64,000 bases of DNA from Tubulanus polymorphus (lineage: Eukaryota > Nemertea > Palaeonemertea > Tubulaniformes > Tubulanidae): contig NC_134035.1 in the NCBI RefSeq assembly GCF_964204645.1, positions 4,712,501 through 4,776,500 of the forward strand. Direction: 5' to 3'. The translations under genes and the position numbers were made by a program. The notes below the pieces were generated by a model. That model did not search any database. It saw only the letters and a list, made by a program, of their open reading frames with translations, and had not been told where the DNA came from. This document shows positions 13,591-27,100 of this stretch, one piece after another (within the stretch, counting starts at the first letter, position 1; every line of letters starts with the position of its first letter).

Positions 13591-16500
13591 ATGGCGGCGT
13601 CCATCGTTCACGCTGGGGACTATTTATTAGTTATAAGCGGTCATTCCATCGCTCACTATTCCACTACGTACGTAATTCAACGCTTTTACGATAGATGACG
13701 ATGCTGAGATTGTTATGAACCGGAGTTTGTAGCTATTCATAGACAGTGCGGCTGTAATTCTGGCCTACAAACGAAAAATTCACTCGCGTAAGCCGTATTT
13801 CCGGTATTGCGCAATACTCGTTGTAATCCACCATAAACCACAATTCGAATCGAATTTCGTTTTTTACTTCGAATTGCAATGCATTCTTAACTAATGCTTG
13901 ATTGGCCGTGATTCTAACCATTGTCCTTAACTAAGAATATGTTTAAGACCTGTAGAAACAGGAGTTCGCTGTAGAAATATCAATGGTCCATCTTTAATCC
14001 TAATCTAAGAACTGCACCGCAGTTGATGGTGCATTCGCGAACGCATAGTAGGCCTATAATCATGCGTGACGCTTACCCTAAAGGGGTATTAAAATTGAAG
14101 TGTAGTGTCATTGCCTTACTGTAGTCTTGTCCGGCTAGGACTGCTGTTCTCAAATTCGCTATTAGTAGACGAGCCTGGCGGAAGCAATTTGGGGCTGGTA
14201 CGATCTGGAGTATTAGTAGAACCTTTTTCAAAAGGTTGGAGGTGTGACCAGTGAGCGCTGAAAGCGTGAAGCGAGTGGTCTGTAGGGCCTGCCCATAAAA
14301 ATCTCAAATAAGTCTCTCGTAGATGTATTTGAACCATGCAATCTCCGCCGATGTTGAGCAAGAACTTGTGTACGAGTGGAAATTGAAATAGCGAATTTGG
14401 ATGGAACCGATTTGAGGAAATTATTGTTCCGACCAAGATCGGCAAGTCGCTCCCTTTCCACCGGCCCTCTTAGATGCATACCATGTTTTAGATTACAGTC
14501 GGTGGGGATATCTACGCGTTTTAACTTTGTAATGTATCTACAAGTTTCGTCGAGTCCGTTACTTGCTAATTGCGAATATTCTATGTCGTTAAATTTGTTG
14601 TGTTAGTAGCTAGGTATTATCAAGAATCGAGCGGCTCCGATATGTATTTGGGCATTATAGATTTTCAACTCTATGCGCACTCTCAAGTTTTTTTTTGTTA
14701 ATATGAATTTGCTTAAGACCCGAAAGGGTTAATCCATACTTCTGAACTGAACTAGATAGAACTGAACTGAACTGAACTGAACTGAACTGAACTGAACTAG
14801 ATAGAATTTGATTGATGTACATACACTTGTTTTAGCATTATTTAAGATATTCGGGAAGCTGTTAATTCCTTCATTTTCCCCGTAATTAAGTGCGTTATTT
14901 TCCCCATAGCGATGGAATTAATGAAGTAATTGATGTAAGCGACGGTGACGAGACTCAACCTCGCGTTACCGAGTCTACCGATAAGACAGAAGATAAGCCG
15001 GATAAAGAGCATCTCACTCGCAAAGACAAGTAAGAAATATTTGAGAGATAACTGAATAGACTAACGTATTATGATTATAAAGCTAATATTGATTCTTATG
15101 AACCAGTTACATAGTGTATAATTTGATTCCTGTTCATGCATTGAAAATGAACTGACTTTAACTCTCAAGAATCAGACATATATGGTGTGAATCTGAGTTC
15201 TGTATCTATTCATATTCCCCTCATTAGAATATTACTCTCTTTTTCCCATAGCTTTATTAATTGATGGTATATACTTAAGTTTATAACCCCCTACCCTGCA
15301 AATAGTACATAAAATGCCTTAATTCTTCTTCATCATCTAAATCATCACGAAAAGCTATTTGTATTTTGAGCCCCAATTTACAATTCAATTTAATAAGTGT
15401 TTCCGAATTTATCGTTTGGATAAGTCATCACATTACTGAAGTCATCTCTATTTTTAAGTCTCAATTTATATTTCCAATTCAATTTACTACCGGTTAAATG
15501 TAAGTCATTTGGATATCAGTCATCAATGTAAAGATCGGACCAACTGCAATGACTTAAGCGAGTTTGAGGCTGTATTTCAGAAAACGCCGTGTGCCCTATC
15601 CATCGTTTGTTCTGTTACTTTCAGAGATGCCGGGGAAGGAACGTATCGAATACTGGCGTTTAAATTATCTCATTCGAAAAAATACCTCGCCGTTTCTACG
15701 GATAATAAACAATTGTTACTATATAAACTGGATGCGCGTTGTCAACTGATAAGTCGGAGGTAAGCTTCTAAATACCAGGGGCCGGTTGCATAGTCATGGC
15801 TTAGACTTAAGACCCGTCTATGACCAACTTAGTTCTATAGCCAATCTAACAACTTAAGACCAGTCTTAAGATTTAAGACCACTTTTTGACTTAAGTCACG
15901 ACTGTGCAACTGGCTCCAGGGGCCGGTTCCATAGACAGGGCTTAGACTTAAGACTGGTCTAAGACAAACTTAGTTCTATAGCCAATCTAAGAACTTAAGA
16001 CCAGTCTTAAGGTTTAAGACCACTTTTGGTCTTAAGTCCTGACTATGGAACTGGCCCCAGGGGCTGGTTGCACAGTCGTGGCTTAAGTCCAAAAGTGGAC
16101 TTAAATCTTAAGACTGGTCTTAAGTTGGTATAAGACTGGTCTTAAGTTGTAGCCGTGACTGTGCAAGATCTATTCACGTTTAATCAATGGATGCTTGTCC
16201 ATAGCTGTCCTAAAGATCATAATAAGGATAATGATAATATTGATAATAATTATTTATTTATATAGCGCACTCCTAAAAATTGTTATCAGTACACTTTACA
16301 TCGGTATCAAGTAAACATGAGCTGATAAAATAGTAATTTAAAACGCTTGGAGAATAGATATTAAGTTCAAATTTACCGGTGCCTAAGATTAATTGCGGTT
16401 ATAGATTTCCTAATAAAGAAGTTAGTTTTCAAATTCTTCTTTAAACATTGAACTGATGCACTTTGTCTAATACTTATAAGGGCAGTTGGTTCCACAAGAC

Positions 16501-19500
16501 AGGTGCTAGAAATTCAAATGCCCTGTCATCTATTGCGCGTTGATAAGACTGATTAGGCTTCAGATTTGATTCTTTATACAGTGAGAACACTATGAACAAA
16601 GGAATTTTAAAATCCATAGAAGCAAAAACAGTACAAATCTCATTTTCTAATGAGTAATATATATTTATTATAGCGAACGTTTTCGGGAGTTACATTATCC
16701 CCTCTTCAGGCATAGCGCAAGTGATATTAGATTTACATATCATACTGGTATTTTCAAATACTTTCATATATCTTCACTCAGTAATTTACATTGTGTGCAA
16801 TTAATTATCTTTGCATTGTAATTATCTTGTCGCTCAGTAATTTGAAATTGTTTGTAATTAGCTTCGTCTTATTCTATATAAATACCAGTGATATGTAAAT
16901 TTTAATTAATCACTTGCGCTATGCCTGAAGAGGGGATAATGTAACTCCCGAAAACGTTCGCTTATAATAAATATATATTACTCATTAGAAAATGAGATTT
17001 GTACTGTTTTTGCTTCTATGGATTTTGAATTTTCTAGACTCTCTCCCTGAGAACAAATTTTAACTTTTTGAGATTCAATTTACGATTGCGGAATTCAATC
17101 AGTTCCAGGTACGATACAATGTTTTATCCGACTCGGAAATCAGTTTTCGACGGGTCGTAACAACATGTCGGTACGAATTGCTTGATTTAATTCTTTTGTT
17201 TACGAGTAGTTAATAGCCGCGCGTTCATCACGAAATAATCGTCGGATTCACCTCTTGACGAGCGAATTGCTCCGCGCATCCCGATGTCAAATCGAATTTC
17301 CTTTTGTCCTCGGCGAATTTAATTCCGGTCTTATTTCTGTAAGCTGATGAATGAACAATGCCCTCGGAGCGGCGGCGGAGGGGTCTCTTCGGGGATCGAT
17401 TTTCTGCTTGACCGCGTGTATTTCTCGCACCTGGTCAGTTAACCGTTCCGCGGACACACGCGGTTTACGCGCTTCGTTTGACGAGCAAATCAGAACTTTT
17501 AATTCGTGATGTCATCGCTCTATTGCCGCCTGTCTTGAAATGTCGTATTTCACACCGCGTGCTTGCCGCGCATTCACATTATTAGAATTCGCGCAGATTA
17601 CAGATTACAGGTTATGATGTAAAAAAAAATCCCGCTAAGTAAAATGGTCGTTTCACCCATGGCTGAAACAACTATAATCTAGAGTGAAAATTTTTGTATC
17701 ACCTCTAATACATACATACATGCACCATGATCCTATTTGACTGGAAACAAAAGTACAGCGGTCTTTAGATACTATCAGTAATCGATTAGAAAAAAACTGG
17801 ATTGACCAGATTATGATGTAGCCTATAAAAATTCCAAATAAAAACCCTTCGATAAAGAAATAGAAGAATCTAAAACGATCGTTCTTACGATTTAGAATAG
17901 AAACGAATCTTGCGACGGATTTTTAAACAAGTGATGAAGATTTCATTGTGAATGCGAGATTTTCAGAACGGTCTTTGTTGCGTTGGATTTTAGGAACAAC
18001 GCGGACGGGGAATGAGCGAGGAGCGACGACGACGACGTCTCTTCATCATCGGTTACAATCCTCTCTGATCAGAAATCATTTCCTCGCTCTGTCGGGAGTT
18101 TCCTCGTCTCTCTCGCGGGACGACGGTCGCGCTTTGATATGTCGCGGTGGCGACGCGCGCTGTAGATTTAGCCAGTGGCTATAGATGTGTCGACTCACTG
18201 TCGGTTTAAATCCGCGGCCGGCATTAATTACGACTGCTGTGTATGTTCGGGGGTTTCTCTTAGCCGTCCCGAGGTTCTGTCTAACGGAGATAACGTTGTC
18301 GTTTCTTAATTGAATATGACTGCACTTTATAATACAACGCGGTAAGTATACAACATCGACCCCCAGTGGTGACAATAGCGCAGCTGCCAAGTGTTACCGA
18401 GATTATCCTTATTTGTCCTTTAGCCACCGAGAAATTAACTGATTTGATTTGATGTGTACGGAAACATGAAATGTGTTACTTGATTACGGAGTAATTTGGA
18501 AAGAAATATGAAAGGTGTTACTGATGGTCTTACCCCCTTGATTACTGATTAAATTGAACTAAAAGATGAACAAAGTTGTTACTGAGGGTCTTACCCCCCT
18601 TGATTACTGATTAATTTCAAAAGAAATATGAAAGGTGTTTCTGAGGATCTTACCCCCCTTGATTATTGATGAATTAAAACAGTAATATGCAAGATGTTAC
18701 TGAGGGTCTCATACTCTTGATTACTGATTAATTTGAACCAAAAGATAAAAGTTGTTACTGAGGGTCTTACCCCCCTTGGTTATTGATTACTTTGATAAAA
18801 AATGTGAAAGTTGTTACTGAGGGTTCAGCCTCCCCCTCGATTACTGAAAACTCAATGGAAAAAATGACTGATAGACCGATATTAACCTCAGTATTCAGAG
18901 TTTTTTGTTGTTTTGATGATAAAACCGTCAGAAAGTAAATAGTTAAATCAGCAACTGTGGGTTTTACTCATCAATAACTGATAGAAAAAACTGATATATT
19001 TTCAATGAAAAAAAGATAAAACAGCTTCCACAATATTGATGATATCTTAAGTTTGTTATTCTTACATTTTCAAGATTGATCTGAATCTCGCCTTCGGAGA
19101 ATCAGTACGACTGTCGGAATAATAAACTTAGAATCATCAAATTCGAGATCATTCCTTGAAAAACAATTGAGCTTGTTAGCAATTTGTCTTTTGTCCGCTC
19201 CGTGAGAGGAAGGGGGACGTTCCGCTAATCGAACAGCGCGTATACAGGACCCTCACACGTTGCATGTAGTATGACTTACAAGCAGTTCTTCAGAGACGAG
19301 ATCTCATCCGAAACACCGGATGCCTCTGAAATAAACATGTGTCCGACTGACGGAAACGATATTAAAATTCGCTCGCAGTTCGATGATTGAGATTATTAAT
19401 AATCGCCGAGGCGCGGTCGGGAGCCGGGTCGCCGTTTCTAATAATGCCACATCCGACGCGCATTGTCGGAATTACTCTTAACCGACGTTGTCTATTCTTC

Positions 19501-22500
19501 GCGCTAAGAAAGTTGCGTCGTGCGACGTGTTACACATCTGCGACGCGGGTTAATAAAATTTTCTACATGGATGACGCGCCGGGAAATTACAACCGTAATG
19601 TTGCCAGCCTCGGCGGTGCCTCCGTCAGAGACGCGTCAGTCTGGTTGAACCGTAGTACCGACATTTTTATTCTCGTCTCTATGAATAGGACTTAAAGACT
19701 TTAATTTAGAAATATGTCTGCCTCCATGAATTCTTTTTATGACATGATCTGATTGAACCACGTAGGACTTTATAGAATCTTCATGCAAACATCCCTGCCT
19801 CCATGAAGCAGACATGCTTTCTAGAAGGGTCTTTAAAGTCCTATGTGATGATGTCATATATGACATCACCTCCGAGGACTATATAGACCCTTGTAGAAAG
19901 CATGTCTGCCTCCAGGAATTCTCCTTATGACATATAGATCCTAATAAGAAAGATATATCTGCTTCCAGGAATTCTCCTTATGACATCACTATTCAAAATC
20001 ATATTTGCCTATTTGGTTTCTTACTTTGTTTAAAAAAAGCCCCAGTACCGGTAAATGATAACTTCTACCAACTACCAACGTCCCTAATTCCCTACAACGT
20101 TCAAAAAGAGGAATTTATTCTTCTACTGGAGGGACTGTGTTTATAGGACCATTATCTAAGAGCTCCATTACCATTTTTCAAAGGTTAAGAATTACTTTTC
20201 CAGGGCATCCCCCTAATGATAAATCCTAAAAGTTTTAGGATTTATTATCAGACGAATTGCCAAATTTTACACGTGTACAAATAAATTTACTGTTATGAAA
20301 TTATCTATATTGAAAAAATGATTCGTTCTATTTTTGATCAGGTGTGTAATACGTAGAGTGAGCTGTATGAGTTTCGATCGTGCTGAAGAATTTGTGTTGT
20401 GCGCTGACAAGTCCGGAGATGTGTACCGTTATCCAGTCCGTGAACCTGAGAAAACCGGTGATCTTCTGCTCGGCCATTTATCGATGGTTCTCGATGTGGT
20501 ATGTATTTTTCTCGGTGACCGTGGTGATAGATTTTTAACCGCGATCGCACGAGCGTATTTGCCCGGGGCAACTGTTCACACTGGTGCCAAATAGGTCCGT
20601 GCCTGTTTAACTCGAGAATTATTGCGTGTGAATGCTAAATGGTGGCTAACGGCTGTGGATCCAGAAGGGGGTTCTAAGTGCCCTTTTTGAAAATCCACTT
20701 GACATAGGCCCTTATCCCCTCTACTGTTCTTGATCTAAAATGACGTAAAAATATACCTACATTTTCAAAACAATTTTCCTCCAGACCCCCTGCAGGCATT
20801 TCGTGGCCACGTCACTCACACTGGGACACTGCCACGTCTAAAAAGTGCCCTTTCCATATGGGGTGACCCACTTTCTACTACGCTGCCTCACCTTGCTTGC
20901 CACAGCATTTTACTTTGAAGTGAGTGGTTAGTATGTGAACACACTCTCTAATTAGGCACGGGCCAAATTTGACTTGGGTCTGCTCCAGGGCCAGTTCGAC
21001 TCGCGCCAAATCGTCTCTTTGTGATCGCGGTTTATTTCTCGTTTCCCGGTTTAAATAGTGGTTATTTTTTTCAGGTGATATCGCCGAATGATGAATTTAT
21101 TTTGACGTGCGACCGAGACGAGAAAATCCGCATTAGTCGTTATCCGAACTGTTACAACATCCACGCATTCTGTCTCGGACATACAGAGTAAGATCAATTG
21201 TTGTCCATCGTTGAATTAGAAGCTTATGGGTTTGAAAGCAAAACGTTAAAAATACAGAGTCGACTCCACTGGGGCAAGCCAATAATTCAATGAGTCAAAA
21301 TTTTTTCAGGTGCCTGTGATACTCCAAAACCGGAGGTGGATCCAGGAGCCAATTTTGAAGAATTTGGTACATCCCAAAACGACACTTTGATGTCCAGAAA
21401 GGCCATATTAGGTGCACTGAAATGCACCAATTTTCTGTGTTGAAGAAATGAAAAAGGCCACTCAAAAAATTTGGGTCAAAAAGTCCCCCTGGACCCACCC
21501 CTGAAAGCAAACAGAGTCCATTCAAGCGTCTTAATTTGGTTTTTAACTGATATCGAAAAGTTTGTTACACTATTACTGGATACAGATTTTTAAACAAGTT
21601 GGAGTTTAATATGGTCAAGTTATAAAACACGAAGTAACCAATGAGAATAACAAACTTTTTGATGAAATCGTGGGGCCAATTGCTCAAAAGTTGGTAAAAG
21701 ATAACCGGTGGATAAAAAGTAACATTGAAGTTTGAATTGTCACTACGATCATTATCCACTGGTTAACTATAACCAACTTTGAGCAACTGCAGCCCCTGGC
21801 TTTGATGTTTCAAAATCAATAGTTTACAACTGCCCAGTTTGCCACCTGCTTGTATACTACAGTATATTCTAACTGAATGTGGTAATATCTGCGTATTGAA
21901 ACAGTCGTGCGACATCCTCTCGACGCTGTCATTTCAACGATTGCCCGTAGATGGCAGCAACTTCTAGCAGCTCCTACTTCAAATGATTTGATGATTGTTT
22001 TATTGATGGTTTCAGGTTTGTGACGGCGATGTGTTTGCTAGATGGTTTCAATGATCTGATGGTATCCGGATCAGGGGTAAGAGAACCATTTCAATGAAAT
22101 CATCCCTGAAAACCAATCTTTTGCAAGCATTAGAATATCTTTAATTTCCTTAATCTAATTCGAATTATTACCTGCCGTAAATCAAATCACTGGTCCTCAT
22201 TTGTTTCATAAAACAAGTCTGTTATAATCACAAGTAACTACAGTAAACCTTGTCCAACTCGTGACAAACTGGGACAGGTGAAATTGGTCCGAGGTAAGCG
22301 AAGTCCGAGTTAAAGATAGGAAAGATAAGTTAGGAAGTCCCAAAAATGATTTTTCTAAGTTATTCAAAAGTTCGAGTTTGGCATGACCGAGGCATGGCAA
22401 GGTTTACTGCATATTGTAAAAAAAATGATTTAAGTATCATTTCTGGATTTTATGTTTTTTTGTATATATTTGATAGGATGCGACGATACGACTGTGGAAT

Positions 22501-24181
22501 TATCGCGATGGGCGCCCTCTATCCTGCATCGACTGCAAACGGCATACGGTTACGAACGTCAATGACAATTTAGCCGTACAATGTTTACGTTATCATTCTC
22601 CTAGTCGGCTGTTGGCGGTTAGTTTTAAAAAGTAAGATAATATGTCGAAATACTGATTAGTTTTTTACAGAAATGTGAAAGATCTTACATAGAGTCACCA
22701 CCAGAGATGGCCACGACTGTGCCTGATTTTCCTGGTGTATTTAATGTGTTTCATTTTTGTCCCCGAAGACTGAAGAATACTGAATTGATTTATACAGTAA
22801 TGTGCAAGATCCTACTGATGCAGGGACGGATCTAGGGGGTGGTCTCGGCAAGTCCAGACGCCTGCCTTCTCATTGAGGTTGCCCTTTTCATCAAGTCAAA
22901 GATCGTTGAAATCTGAAAATTTGTCACTGATCCCTTCGGAAATAGCATATTTTCAGATGTGTTTCTTCAAAGATATCAAACACAGAGGATAGAATCCCGT
23001 TAGTGGCCTATGACATGACTGCTTTATCTGGAAAACGGACTCCTGCCTTCCAACTTTCCTGTGAGGTTCTTTTCATCGTGAGTATATAATTTTTCTTTTC
23101 AGACAGAAATCAGTTTTACTGTTTGTCGTAGAAGAAAAAGACCGTTCCACTCATTTATCACTCGAACAGCATTTATCGACGACGGGCGACGTGTGGGATC
23201 TGAATTTTGACGCCGATGGAAATCTGTTCGTTTTACAAAATATCGAAAATGAAACTGTGCTAATTTTCACGAAGAATGAAAGCGGAAAATACGACGTAAG
23301 AAGGGGAACGATGACTGCAGATAGTTTTTAAAAAGCCGTTTGATTTGTTATCTTAAAACATTTCTTCATTTTTCAGGAATCCAAATCGAATTCTTATACA
23401 GCTATGATGGACAGAATAAACAGCGATTGGAAGTTTTTTGCAGGTATCAAATTATGCAATATCGTTAGTAAGGCGAGAAAGATTGGTACCTTGTAACTGT
23501 TTCTCCTAATCGTCGGAGTCATTTTATGAACTGCAATAATCAGTTCATTTCTATAGCTGCCTGGGGTCAGTTGCTCAAAAGTTCTTTACAGTTTACCAGT
23601 GGATAGTTTACACGGTGAACACCTGGAACACTCAGGCAATCAGAAAAATCTAGAAAAAATCACAGAAAACTTAGGGAATTTGGATAATGCTATTGACCGC
23701 GTGTTTCTTTTTCAATTACGTGATTCAATGGAAAATGAATGAATTGTAGCATTTTGAACCTAGGAATTTCTCTGATTCACTCTTAACTATTGAATTTTGT
23801 GTAATCACGGAAAAATCAGGGGATTTGTAAATGGGCAGAAAGTGACCACCCGGATTATATACACTTTATACTAGTCTCGATATGTTGTTATTGCTTTTAA
23901 AATTTGCGTAATCTGTGTGATTTGTTTTATGGATCTGTGCGTAATTTACGTGTGTTTCTTTTTTCAAAGATTCGCTGCAACACGACGACGATCCCGGTTA
24001 CTCGAGTTTATACAAGGTGAAATTCGACAACATGAAAGAATATTTGGAGAAAAAACACAAACGAATCAACGCGGGAAAAGCATCGTCTGCCGAGACTGAG
24101 GAGGAGGGGAAGGTGCTGGCGTCGTCCGCTGAGATAAATAACGAACCTCCTCTTAAAAAGAACAAGATTGTGAGTTCTTAA
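13591..24181 (+). CDS. WDR4: tRNA (guanine-N7-)-methyltransferase non-catalytic subunit WDR4 (ten coding exons)
   Basis: WD40 beta-propeller partner of METTL1 (yeast Trm82); the pair makes 7-methylguanosine at tRNA position 46. Coding exons: 13591-13667, 14910-15029, 15625-15759, 20342-20498, 21075-21187, 22016-22076, 22477-22631, 23103-23295, 23377-23443, 23970-24181. They join in phase to 1290 nt, or 429 residues (about 412 in human). Diagnostic blocks are [15 protein letters not shown] and [12 protein letters not shown] in exon 4, [16 protein letters not shown] in exon 5, [14 protein letters not shown] in exon 7, and [20 protein letters not shown] in the C-terminal helix. The first exon ([14 protein letters not shown]) matches the family's N terminus, and exon 2 is an acidic linker. 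AATAAA lies at 24242-24247. Intron 3 (about 4.6 kb) carries many mobile repeats. The start codon lies inside an ATGGCGGCG context. Confidence 0.93.
14742..14799. repeat. (TGAAC)n pentanucleotide repeat
   Basis: About ten tandem AACTG/TGAAC units with one interruption by a TAGATAGA insert, within WDR4 intron 1. Confidence 0.92.
15780..16166. mobile_element. Tandem cluster of three MITE-like copies (GGGGCCGGTTGCATAGTC family)
   Basis: Three consecutive foldback units lie at about 15780-15917, 15918-16059 and 16060-16166. Each begins with GGGGCCGGTT(G/C)CATAG and ends with its near-complement (GTGCAACTGGCTCC or ATGGAACTGGCCCC). Between the ends are mirrored CTTAAGACC/GGTCTTAAG blocks. Copies are separated by AGG. 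A fourth copy lies at 31981-32117. No coding capacity, so probably non-autonomous. Confidence 0.85.
16609..17026. mobile_element. Foldback MITE with long terminal inverted repeats and 7-bp TSD
   Basis: The two arms (about 120 bp each) are near-perfect reverse complements, from AAAATCCATAGAAGCAAAAA inward through GTTTTCGGGAGTTACATTAT to the CTTCAGGCATAGCGCAAG block. The element is flanked by the direct repeat GAATTTT at 16602-16608 and 17027-17033. About 418 bp, no open frame, in WDR4 intron 3. On the plus strand the right arm contains CTGAAGA followed by CCCGAAAACG (see findings). Confidence 0.92.
18522..18846. repeat. Minisatellite cluster B (reverse orientation of cluster A)
   Basis: About six units of GTTACTGAGGGTCTTACCC, then CTTGATTACTGATTAATTT, then an A-rich AAAGATGAAAG-like spacer. 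In WDR4 intron 3. Confidence 0.9.
19712..19990. repeat. Complex direct/inverted repeat block (ATGTCTGCCTCCA motif)
   Basis: The block ATGTCTGCCTCCA(T/G)GAATTC followed by CTTATGACAT recurs several times, and a palindromic centre (GATGTCATATATGACATC, about 19852-19869) mirrors neighbouring copies. It looks like nested copies of a foldback element. Confidence 0.7.
21671..21796. mobile_element. MITE-like foldback, GGGGCCAATTGCTCAAAAG family
   Basis: About 125 bp. The left end GGGGCCAATTGCTCAAAAGT mirrors the right end ACTTTGAGCAACTGCAGCCCC, with internal GATAACCGGTGGATA mirrored by TATCCACTGGTTAAC. Other copies: 47651-47776, 55694-55812 and 60027-60146, plus a partial copy at about 23564-23615. 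Confidence 0.85.
22845..23075. repeat. Dispersed repeat (TTCTTATTGAGGTTGCC family), copy 1
   Basis: Shares order and sequence with 29193-29460: CCAGACNCCTGCCTTCTCATTGAGGTTGCC, a TCGGAAAT(A/G)GCAT block, then CTGCCTTCCAACTTTCCTG-like ends. Not coding; in WDR4 intron 7. Confidence 0.65.
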
Positions 24182-27100
24182 CACAAATACCAGACACTGA
24201 TTCATCTATAATGTAATATGTTTGTAAATACTTAAAAATACAATAAAACTCTATCGAAATATATACAGATGAAGTAGATTTTGTTAACTTCCTTGTTTTG
24301 TGTCGTCTGTGTTGATTCGTTCTTCTTTCGATACGATGTTTACGTTAAGCGCTGATGCAAATAAAGCAATGCACATTTTGAAAAGTTTAAATTCTTTTGC
24401 ACATTTTGAAAAGTTTAAATTCTTTTTCGATCAGTCGATTTTGGAACATTACATTTACCGTAATGATAGTTAAAACAAATACACATCAATTGACGGTGGC
24501 GAGGAAATGTGACGCTGCAACCCTTTAAAGCCACGGAACCTGTAGTTGTCAAATTTGGCAATACGTAACGGGGAATATGGTTAGAATGTCCTAAGGTGGT
24601 TATTAGCATTTTTGTACAATTTCAATTTTGAATTTTGCTCTTTAGCAAAATGCTAGTATGTACATGAGTGACGTTCCGCATTCTAGCAACCCACGCTGTG
24701 GCTGGATATTTTCCAGTGTATATATGAAATGAATTGTGTTCTACCAACATCTTCTTCGTGATTTCCAATCAAGAACCAGTAATCGTTTGGTTTCCTGTAT
24801 TTTTCAGGATAAATAAAATACGCTGTACAGGTAATACGATAGTCGCATTGTAAGCCGTAGAATGGTAAAGAGTAGAACCATTTCCCGACCCTATTCACTA
24901 GGTTCCGCCAGAAGTGTGGAAATTTCTAGAGACTAATTTCTCATTTTCAACGCGTAATATCAGTTCCCTCCGGGGGATCGCTGTATTTCAATAATGTTAA
25001 AGGAGAGAGGGCGGTGCCGGCGGCTGAGAGGATGCTTGAGAAAAAAATTCACATACATATATATACACAGAAGAAAGCCTTATATATTTGTATAGATAGG
25101 TATACTTCATTTCAGTGAAAGAATTTTTACCAGCGATACCCGTCTGCGTTTAAAATCTATTATATGTATAGCCCGTGTTTATGAGAAGTATCTGAGATGA
25201 TAGATAGAGATAGAGATCTTCTGAAAGGATGGCTCGAAAACAGTAAAAGAGCAGCTATATTTACATCGGTTTTTTACAGCCACGATTCAGCGCTGTATGC
25301 GATGTTGCCTCTGGGATGTTAGTAGAATATTTTACTGACGGGTGGAACGGGGAGTAAAAGCGTTGAATAGTGTGCGGTTTTTGTAAATCCACGAAACTGT
25401 GAGAAACGTTTGAACTTAATGCAACCCGTCAAAGAATGAGCTGTTACGTTAGTTATAGAACTGTAACATGATTAATTACGATATCCAACATTCCTCTCTT
25501 CTAAAAAAAAGTGTTCTCCGTCCAATCGACATTTTTCCGATATATATGCATGTAATTCAAAATCTATTACTGCAGGTCTTATCCCCTTGATTGCCGATTA
25601 ATTTGAACAGAAATGTGAAAGTTGTTACTGAGGCTCTTATCCCTCTTGATAACTCATTAGTTTGAACAAAAAAATGAAAGGTGTTACTGAAGGTTTTATC
25701 CTCTTGATTACTGATTAATTTGAACAGAAAAATGAAAGGTATTACTGTGGTCTTATCCTCCTTAATTACTGATTAATTTGAATAGATCGGTGTTACTGAG
25801 GGTCGTACCCCCATTGATTATTGATTGATCAGAACAGGCATATAAAAGGTATTGCTCGGGGCCTAACCCCTCTTAAGTACTGAATAAAGCTCATTTGACA
25901 TTTAGACTGTTACTGGTAGTTGTGAGCTCCGAAAAATTGTTGTATTCTCGGGACTTGTCAATACTCGTCTGGTAAGTTTGGTAGTAAGCTATGATAATCT
26001 CGGGCCGTATTCTGACAATCTTATCGTTTACTATTGAACCTTCAGGGGTTGGGGGAACGCAGTATTACTACTGGGAGCTGACATGTGATTTATAGTCGAA
26101 TGTATAAGGCTTACTATTCTATTTATTCCGCTCAAGGTGGTGTTTTTTACCGAGAGCGAACTCAACAACAACAACCGGTATAACATTGATATTTCTTTCC
26201 GCAGAAGTTAACCGGGTAAAAGTAGCCACTCGAACGGCGGGCTGTTCTATACGTGCAACTGATCAAAACCTGATCAACACATGTTGTTTAATGACATGGA
26301 CAAAACAGTATCGAAGTATATTTAACAATTTATTCATTTAGTGAGAATACATTTAGTAAATATTCAATATCAACAACTTTCCTCAAAACACGTTAATACT
26401 TTGTACTATATATATATATCTAGAAAACTGCAAAATAATATGATTAAGAACAGTCTGCAGAACAGAATAATAATTACCCCATGTTAGAAAGAAATCTACG
26501 TTAAAAACCAGCAACCTAACCTATTGTTTGAGATATCTAACTTAACCTATTGTTTGATATCTTTTACTTAAAAACGTTACTTATGACATCTATCCAATTC
26601 GCTTTGTAGAGATAGAGGTAATAAAAAAGCTCTTTTCAAATGTTCGAAGCAGAAAACCCATTTCCGATTGAGTTTTCCTCTTCCAATTCGTATTGTTATA
26701 GTTACTTGAACTCCTTCTCGGAGAAATGAGAACATCGTTCTGGTCTCCTCATTTCTTCGACCTCCCATCGAAATTGGCACCAACGCCAGACGCGTTAGTT
26801 AGTCTGTATAAACTCTGCTAAAAATCATATATTCTCCGCAAAAAGTATAACACACTTTTTAAATAACTATCCACACACAACACAGCAGCGATTATTTATA
26901 AATCTGGAATAATTCATATATTTATACCCACCATTGCATTGCAAGCTGGTTTATTAGCTGTTTATTACCAGCGCTGTACGAAACATTTATACAGGATCTT
27001 AATTAAAAGTTAAATTTCTTCGTGATATACGCGAACGTATGGACCTTACCGTCCAAAATCCATGAGATATAACCATACAATACGTATGTAGTTGGGGCTT

